Part shown: piece by piece, positions 58,754 to 64,000 of the stretch | Layout: each line of letters begins with the position of its first letter | Position numbering within the stretch: position 1 is the stretch's first letter | NCBI GenBank assembly: GCA_029204225.1 | Contig: CM055109.1 | Location: 29,973,422-30,037,421 of the forward strand | DNA: 64,000 bases | Direction: 5' to 3' | DNA from: Diphasiastrum complanatum | Lineage: Eukaryota > Streptophyta > Lycopodiopsida > Lycopodiales > Lycopodiaceae | The notes under the pieces: model-generated | What the model saw: the letters and a program-made list of their open reading frames with translations, nothing else | Databases searched by the model: none | What the model was told of the DNA's origin: nothing | Translations under genes and position numbers: made by a program

Positions 58754-58773
58754 TTTTGGCACCGTTGCCGGGG
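58754..58773 (+). promoter_or_regulatory. gypsy element 2 primer-binding region
   Basis: TTTTGGCACCGTTGCCGGGG, the signature just inside the 5' LTR of non-chromovirus plant gypsy elements. It lies 60 bp before the gag start codon. Confidence 0.82.
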
Positions 58774-58832
58774 ATAGCCAAAAACAAACATGTTGATATA
58801 AAACTGACAAAATTGTCGTCATTAATAAGTAT

Positions 58833-61800
58833 ATGTCAGACAGAGCTTCCCGACTCGAAAGATATCGAAAGATTCGAGAAGATTTTTTCAGAAATTTATC
58901 TGGAAGTTCTGATAGAGCTGAAACTTATTCGGATTTGTTAAAACCAGTTGCCAAACTAAAACCGAATATGGAAGGCCCTGCACCCCGACTTTCTTCAATT
59001 TCGAAGATCAGATACGATTATTTCAAAGGAACAACCTCAGATGATGCGGACAGTTATGTTTCGCAGTTCGAATCAATTGCGAACGCGAATAATGAAGGTT
59101 CGGAGGCGGACAAACTGAGGATTTTTTCTGGTCTTCTCAGAAAACAAGCACGCATATGGTACAGCCAAGTCGAACCAGGACGAGTGGCTACCTGGTTGCT
59201 GCTGAAAGATGCGTTTCTACACCAATTTAGAGAAATTGGTTATTCATCCAGAGTACTCGGCAGACTCAACAACATAGAGAAGAAGAGTCGAGAATCTCTG
59301 AGAAGGTATACTCGTAAGGTCAAAATTCTTATTGGAAAACTAATTGGAGTATACCCCGTTGCGATGCAGATTGAATGGTTTCTGTCAGGTTTACCACCGA
59401 GTATAAATCGATACTGCAGACAAGGTGATACGACTACCTTAGCAGCAGTCATTGCAAGTGCTGAAAACTATGAGACTTCTAAGCTTGCTCAGAAGAGAAA
59501 ATCAACTAGACGAAGTCGAAAGTCTAAGCATGTTTCCAGTGGCAGTGAAGAGGATTCGAAGTCTGAATCCAGTTCCAGTTCCTCCAGTTCAGAATCCGAA
59601 TTACACGACTCATCCGACTCTGAGACTGATGAGAGAGAACGAAGTAGTAAACGAAAACCCAAACGAAAGGACGATAAAAATTCGGAGATGAAGCCAACAA
59701 CATCAAAGGTCGAAAAGATTTGGAGGAGAGATCTTGCAGATATTAACAAAAAATTCAACGATCTAAAAGTTCAAATTTCAGAGGTTGCTGACAAGAGACC
59801 GAAATCATCTTCTTCCAATTCAGGACTATGGTGTACGAGGTGCGGTACATCAGGACATTCGAAGGAAGATTGCAGAACAGTGAATATATCTTACGTTGAA
59901 GATCCAACACAGGAGGTGCTGTTTATTTTTCAGAATAATGATACAACAATAAATTTTGTTCAAGGCACGACTACACCGTTCCAGCAATCCACCCCCAAAT
60001 TCGGACCGAAAAGATATAATCCACCCGAATTTGTAACATCAACAACAAAGACTTCGAATTTTCCAAGACCAGTTTCGAGCAATTGTTACAATTGTGGAGA
60101 ACCAGGACATTTTTCACCAGACTGTCCGCAACCACGGAAGCCAATTGGGTATGTACCTCTCAGTTCGAATTGTAAAGAACCAGGCCACAAATATCCTGAT
60201 TGTCCCCAACCACAGAGGCCAAGACCTAAATATCAGTATGTAGCGACACCTGCTGCAATGGTAGACTCGAAAGGAAAAGTTTCGGCAGATGCGGTTATAC
60301 AAAAAATTGATCTTGTGGAAAACCAATCAACGAGGACAACTGACCAATCTTGGCCAAGTGATATGGAAACAATATTCAAAGTAAATACGAGGAGTTCTTC
60401 GAAAGATGACTCGAAAACCAACTCGAAAGGTTCCTCGAAGAAACGCAGAAAATCATCTAAGAAGAAGGGAACGAATAAATCCCTAACAAAAGAAGATATT
60501 AAAGATAATCCTGACTATGATCAAAATGCTAAAAATTTGTTTTCAAAAGATATATCTGCAGAAGCGAAAGAAATAATTGAAGAAGAACTACAAAGAGCAG
60601 CTACAGAAAGGAAAGTCACATTCGAAGAAGGGAACGAATCAATTCATAAAACCAAACTGTCGGAAGCCATGATTGACAAGCCGATATCGAAGACGAAAGA
60701 TTACGATATCGTAACTGATATTGGTTCTCTTCGTCCAAATATCACATTCGAACAATTGTTGGCAAACAATACTTATTATCGCAGGCAGTTAAAAGGACTT
60801 TCTACTCCAAAGAAGAAGAAAAGAAATCCCTTGCCAGAATTAGGAGTATTATCTATTGATTTGGGAGATCTTGGCGCACCGGAAATCGACATTACTATTG
60901 AGGGATGCTTAATCGAACATGTGCCGATTGATTCAGGTTCGAGCGTCAATATTATTACTGAAGAAACTGCTCACGCTCTAGGTTTGACAGATATTCGACC
61001 AACCAACCGAAATATCAAGTTGGCAGACTCAACACGACGAAAGCCTGTCGGAGAGCTGGAGAACGTTACTGTGTATATACAAGCCAAGCCTTTTACCATG
61101 AATTTTATTGTTATCAAACCAATGGGTTTGCCTTCTTACTCTGTGCTAATCGGAAGGCCGTGGCTGTATCAGTCAAATGCTAGTGTTCATTGGAAGTCTA
61201 GGGAATTAAGATTTCAAACTGGCGAGACCAATAATCGTGGAAAACCAGCAGAGGAGATCATTACTTGGAATAAAGATAGATACGAAGGCGAAACTCCTAT
61301 GACCGACACTAGCTATACTTCGGAAAATTCTTCTTATGCACTAAATATCTTCTCTAATGTTTCAGATGTCGAAGTTAAATTTTTCGAATGCTATGAGAAT
61401 GATAACGAATCAGATAATGCAGAAGAATTCATCGAAGTTTGCAACACAGAACTAGATGAACTAGTTATTACTGAAGACGAATCAACAGATTCGTACGAAT
61501 CGGAAGACTTGGACGAATCAGACGAAGAAATTGAAAATAAGAATCAGTCTGTCGACACGAACATATCTATGGAGACAGCAATGCGCGAAATTCATGGATA
61601 TTTAAAGTCTAGTATGACAGAAGATATGATTTTACCTGATTCAACAGAGCAAATTGAACTTGCACCGGGCAGATGTGTCCATGTTGCAAAGTCCTTGGGA
61701 GAAACTGAGTTATCTAAATACACTGAATTGCTTAAAGAGTATCAGGACGTCTTTGCATGGTCGCTTGATGACTTAAAAGGAATTCCTGCCGAATATGGTG

Positions 61801-61844
61801 AACATCGAATTGATGTAAAGGAGAACGCTATTCCTGTTCGTTAG
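58833..61844 (+). CDS. gypsy element 2 gag-protease polyprotein, 1003 codons, uninterrupted
   Basis: Gag core at residues about 60-200 (LRIFSGLLRKQARIWYSQV, FLHQFREIGYSS, IEWFLSGLPPSINRY). A Ser/Arg- and acidic-rich tract follows (about 215-290), then knuckles CTRCGTSGHSKEDC (about 333) and CYNCGEPGHFSPDC (about 418). A third, NCKEPGHKYPDC (about 447), has lost its first Cys pair. A basic Lys/Ser tract precedes the retropepsin with PIDSGSSVNIIT (about 699) and VLIGRPWLYQSNASVHW. A strongly acidic linker leads to EYQDVFAWSLDDLKGIP at the entry to RT. The frame ends at TAG 61842-61844, one of two CAG-to-TAG-type stops three codons apart. An ORF this long without a break suggests a fairly recent insertion. 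Confidence 0.9.
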   Translation: MSDRASRLERYRKIREDFFRNLSGSSDRAETYSDLLKPVAKLKPNMEGPAPRLSSISKIRYDYFKGTTSDDADSYVSQFESIANANNEGSEADKLRIFSGLLRKQARIWYSQVEPGRVATWLLLKDAFLHQFREIGYSSRVLGRLNNIEKKSRESLRRYTRKVKILIGKLIGVYPVAMQIEWFLSGLPPSINRYCRQGDTTTLAAVIASAENYETSKLAQKRKSTRRSRKSKHVSSGSEEDSKSESSSSSSSSESELHDSSDSETDERERSSKRKPKRKDDKNSEMKPTTSKVEKIWRRDLADINKKFNDLKVQISEVADKRPKSSSSNSGLWCTRCGTSGHSKEDCRTVNISYVEDPTQEVLFIFQNNDTTINFVQGTTTPFQQSTPKFGPKRYNPPEFVTSTTKTSNFPRPVSSNCYNCGEPGHFSPDCPQPRKPIGYVPLSSNCKEPGHKYPDCPQPQRPRPKYQYVATPAAMVDSKGKVSADAVIQKIDLVENQSTRTTDQSWPSDMETIFKVNTRSSSKDDSKTNSKGSSKKRRKSSKKKGTNKSLTKEDIKDNPDYDQNAKNLFSKDISAEAKEIIEEELQRAATERKVTFEEGNESIHKTKLSEAMIDKPISKTKDYDIVTDIGSLRPNITFEQLLANNTYYRRQLKGLSTPKKKKRNPLPELGVLSIDLGDLGAPEIDITIEGCLIEHVPIDSGSSVNIITEETAHALGLTDIRPTNRNIKLADSTRRKPVGELENVTVYIQAKPFTMNFIVIKPMGLPSYSVLIGRPWLYQSNASVHWKSRELRFQTGETNNRGKPAEEIITWNKDRYEGETPMTDTSYTSENSSYALNIFSNVSDVEVKFFECYENDNESDNAEEFIEVCNTELDELVITEDESTDSYESEDLDESDEEIENKNQSVDTNISMETAMREIHGYLKSSMTEDMILPDSTEQIELAPGRCVHVAKSLGETELSKYTELLKEYQDVFAWSLDDLKGIPAEYGEHRIDVKENAIPVR

Positions 61845-62277
61845 AGATAGTATCGACTTAATCCATGGTACTCTTTAATGGTAAAAGATGAACTCAACAA
61901 ATATTTAAAAGCAGGAATTATTTATCCTGTCTTAAGTAGCGAATGGGTGTCACCTATTGTGGTAGTACCAAAGAAGAAGACTGGCAAGATTCGTATATGC
62001 CAGGACTTTCGAAAGCTCAATGCAGCTACACAGAAAGATCATCATCCGTTACCATTCACTGATTCTATTCTGGATCAGGTAGCTGGACAAGAACGATATA
62101 GTTTCTGTGATGGTTTTTCAGGCTATAATCAAGTTAGAATGCGGAAGGAGGATAAAGCGAAAACCACATTCACCACCGATTGGGGCACTTATGCCTACAA
62201 TAGAATGCCCTTTGGTCTCTGTAATGCGCCGGCGACTTTTCAACGAATTATGATGCTGATTTTTGCCGCGTTTTTAC
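61845..62277 (+). pseudogene. gypsy element 2 reverse transcriptase, truncated
   Basis: In frame with the gag-protease after two stops: YRLNPWY, GIIYPVLSSEWVSPIVVVPKK, RICQDFRKLNAATQKDHHPLPF, YSFCDGFSGYNQVRM, FGLCNAPATFQRIM. It breaks at 62277, before the YxDD catalytic motif, where sequence switches to a reverse-complement copy of 62184-62220. The rest of RT, RNase H and integrase are absent. Confidence 0.9.
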
Positions 62278-62314
62278 AGAGACCAAAGGGCATTCTATTG
62301 TAGGCATAAGTGCC
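62184..62314. repeat. perfect 37-bp inverted repeat at the RT break
   Basis: 62184-62220 and 62278-62314 are exact reverse complements, separated by 57 bp. The first arm is RT coding sequence (GGCACTTATGCCTACAATAG...); the second marks the end of gypsy element 2 and the start of unrelated sequence. It is a fold-back junction. Confidence 0.95.
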
Positions 62315-62705
62315 ATCTTTGAGAGCTTGAGAGGTGTAGCTATGGTGAATGAATTAGTAAGTTTCTTGCTCTCATAAGAAATTACTCCATCTGACTAAGT
62401 TAAGGTAGTCCATATAATTCCAAACTGTTAGAGATCTAGACACCACAGTAGGGCAAACACTAATTGATCCACCCAGTCTCGCCAACTCCCTCTATGGAGT
62501 AAGCCCCTCCTAGCCCAGTGTGAAGACTAGTAGAATGCATACTGCCAAGTGTCGGCCACGTGGCATTGACATGGCTGACTGCATGTCGGGACTCAACATG
62601 GGGCCCTATCCTGCTGAGAGGGTCCCTAGGTTGTGTTATGCCCGCCCTGTGGTATCTGACCTCCTATGTTCTCTAGGGTTCGGCACTGTTTACAAGCTCA
62701 TAACA
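62315..62705 (-). mobile_element. partial 3' LTR of a minus-strand gypsy
   Basis: On the minus strand the purine tract AAGGGGGAGGAAG (62706-62718) is followed by TGTTATGAGC, the start of an LTR that runs down to the fold-back junction. No second copy is present, so its far end is not defined. The 66-codon ORF here is not a gene. Confidence 0.65.
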
Positions 62706-62799
62706 CTTCCTCCCCCTTAAGAACTGTCTTGGTCCTCTAAGAAATTTTTTAGAAATAACTTGCCAAGAATGCTACCCCTTTCCCAAGTGGCATTCTCAA

Positions 62800-63230
62800 C
62801 AGGCTAATTTGTCCACTTGATTAGATATTCTTGGTATAGAGAATGATGGGTCTTTGTCTCTCTACTACTTAGGATCTCCTCTGGTTCATGTGGAAGTTGC
62901 TGATAATCCAATGGGAGAACTAGAACACTGTCCCCTACTAGATTTTTAAATTTGGTGAAGGCTTTTCGTAATTGACTTACATGAAAAACTAGAAAAACCT
63001 TACTGTTGCGTGAGAGTTCTAGTTCATAGGTGTCCTCACCTAGTCTCCTACTAATGGTAAAGGGACCACAATACCTAGGAGACAATTTAGCACACACTCC
63101 TGATTTGAGAGTTTTAGAATCAATTGGGACTTGTAAATAGACTTTCTTACCAACAGAGAATTGTAGATTTCGTCTGTGTGGATCTGCATAATCAAGGCAT
63201 ATAGGCGCAAGGCACATAGCAACAACCTGT
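62800..63230 (-). pseudogene. Ty3/gypsy pol C-terminus (post-integrase)
   Basis: A 137-codon minus-strand frame gives DPHRRNLQFSVGKKVYLQV, DSKTLKSGVCAKLSPRYCG, PFTISRRLGEDTYELEL, VFLVFHVSQLRKAF and the chromodomain-like end HHSLYQEYLIKWTN. This matches the tail of gypsy chromoviruses. It lies directly upstream of its own PPT and LTR. Integrase proper is missing above about 63230. Confidence 0.87.
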
Positions 63231-63869
63231 AAATCCGGAGCAACATCCTCGTTTGTTTTAGACGACCTTCAGGATTTTCTCTCTTCACATGTTTTGCAAG
63301 AAGCCGAAGGTGCCACCAAAAAGACAATTGTCTTTAAAATAGCTTAACGCATGAAATGACCTTCGAAAATTTTCTCTCTCTTCGCATTTTTTGCAAAGAG
63401 CCGAAGGTGTGTAAAAACAGTTAAATTTTTGAGCTATGAAAGTGTCGCATTTCGGAAAATGCGATAAAGCCGAGGCTGTTGAAAACATAGTTCATTTCTG
63501 CAGACTGTCGCAACACTTAGAGTATTTTTGTAGACTGTCGCGAAAGTAATGTATTTCTATAGACTTGTTCTAAATGCTAATTTTGTGGAAGTTTTTGAAG
63601 ATGGCCAATTCTTTCATGATTTCAAATTATTGAACTTAACATCTGAACTTGAAATTATGACAGAATTGGTTACCCTTTGCTAGAGATAAGTCGGAAGCCT
63701 GTTTTAGACGTTCTTCAAATAATTTGGTTCTCTAAGTTTGTGATTCCTGTAGGTATCAGATGAGCAGACGTAGAACCAAAGTTGGTTTCACCTGACCCTA
63801 GATCAATGATCAATAAACATGCAGGAAGAATCATGAACAAGGAGACAATTGTGGGCTTAATTTCCAACA
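63231..63869 (-). mobile_element. LTR-side sequence of a minus-strand copia (far limit uncertain)
   Basis: On the minus strand a copia RNase H end and a purine tract (AAGGGGGAC) are followed at 63869 by TGTTGGAAATTAAGC, a typical copia LTR start. The LTR extends leftward for an unknown length. 63290-63560 has repeated GCCGAAGG and TGTCGC motifs resembling those near 36.7-36.85 kb. Confidence 0.5.
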
Positions 63870-64000
63870 GTCCCCCTTAAGGTCACGGTTGGTGCCTTGT
63901 TATCTTCGTCAAGTTCATCATATTGAAGGACTTTTGGTGCTTGATCCTGGGAAGCGCTTTGATGAAGATGTCTGTGACCATTTCTGTTGTGGAGCAGTAT
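63870..64000 (-). pseudogene. Ty1/copia RNase H C-terminus, running off the window
   Basis: The minus strand reads CSTTEMVTDIFIKALPRIKHQKSF, the end of copia RNase H (typically EMVADIFTKALP), followed by a stop, the PPT (63870-63880) and the LTR. The remainder lies beyond position 64000. Confidence 0.8.

Overview
This is plant nuclear DNA, most likely from an angiosperm with a large, repeat-rich genome. Evidence: one host gene with many introns and canonical GT-AG junctions, several lineages of Ty1/copia and Ty3/gypsy LTR retrotransposons, a LINE remnant, MITE-like elements, long (GA)n/(CT)n and (CA)n microsatellites, and no bacterial-style operons. The species cannot be named from the sequence.

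Layout. 1-9.6 kb is repeat-derived: a long hairpin, a probable copia LTR on the minus strand, a decayed copia integrase (2.06-3.25 kb), unclassified ORF remnants (3.3-5.4 kb), tandem duplications and a LINE reverse-transcriptase relic (7.9-8.4 kb). 9.6-29.95 kb (minus strand) holds the only host gene I can support, an EDR2-like protein (PH + START + EDR2_C/DUF1336). I placed 22 coding exons whose splice phases all agree, giving about 730 residues, close to the roughly 720 of Arabidopsis EDR2. Its introns carry small mobile elements, a dead copy of one exon, hairpins and microsatellites. A 5' leader and G-box-containing promoter lie at about 30-32.4 kb. 32.4-34.7 kb is non-coding and contains an old ~0.46-kb duplication.

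34.7-56.5 kb reads as a nest of retrotransposons. The outer layer is a chromodomain-type gypsy (minus strand) with LTRs at 34.81-35.28 and 55.92-56.38 kb, each bordered on its outer side by a (TC)n tract. Inside it are a copia element (LTRs near 36.9-37.6 and 55.14-55.64 kb), inside that a non-chromovirus gypsy (from 39.08 kb) with an extra ORF after pol, and inside that ORF a young copia (49.27-55.02 kb) with near-identical LTRs. Large deletions have removed parts of the outer layers.

56.5-64 kb contains a decayed gypsy integrase, a second non-chromovirus gypsy with a 1003-codon gag-protease frame broken inside RT (58.8-62.3 kb) at a perfect 37-bp inverted repeat, a minus-strand gypsy 3' end with PPT and LTR, and the 3' end of a minus-strand copia running off the window.

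I found no convincing new biological system. The most interesting items are the extra coiled-coil ORF and four-knuckle Gag of the 39-kb gypsy, a shared CCTTCGCC-type motif in its non-coding parts, the dead exon duplication in the EDR2-like gene, and the nest bordered by microsatellites.
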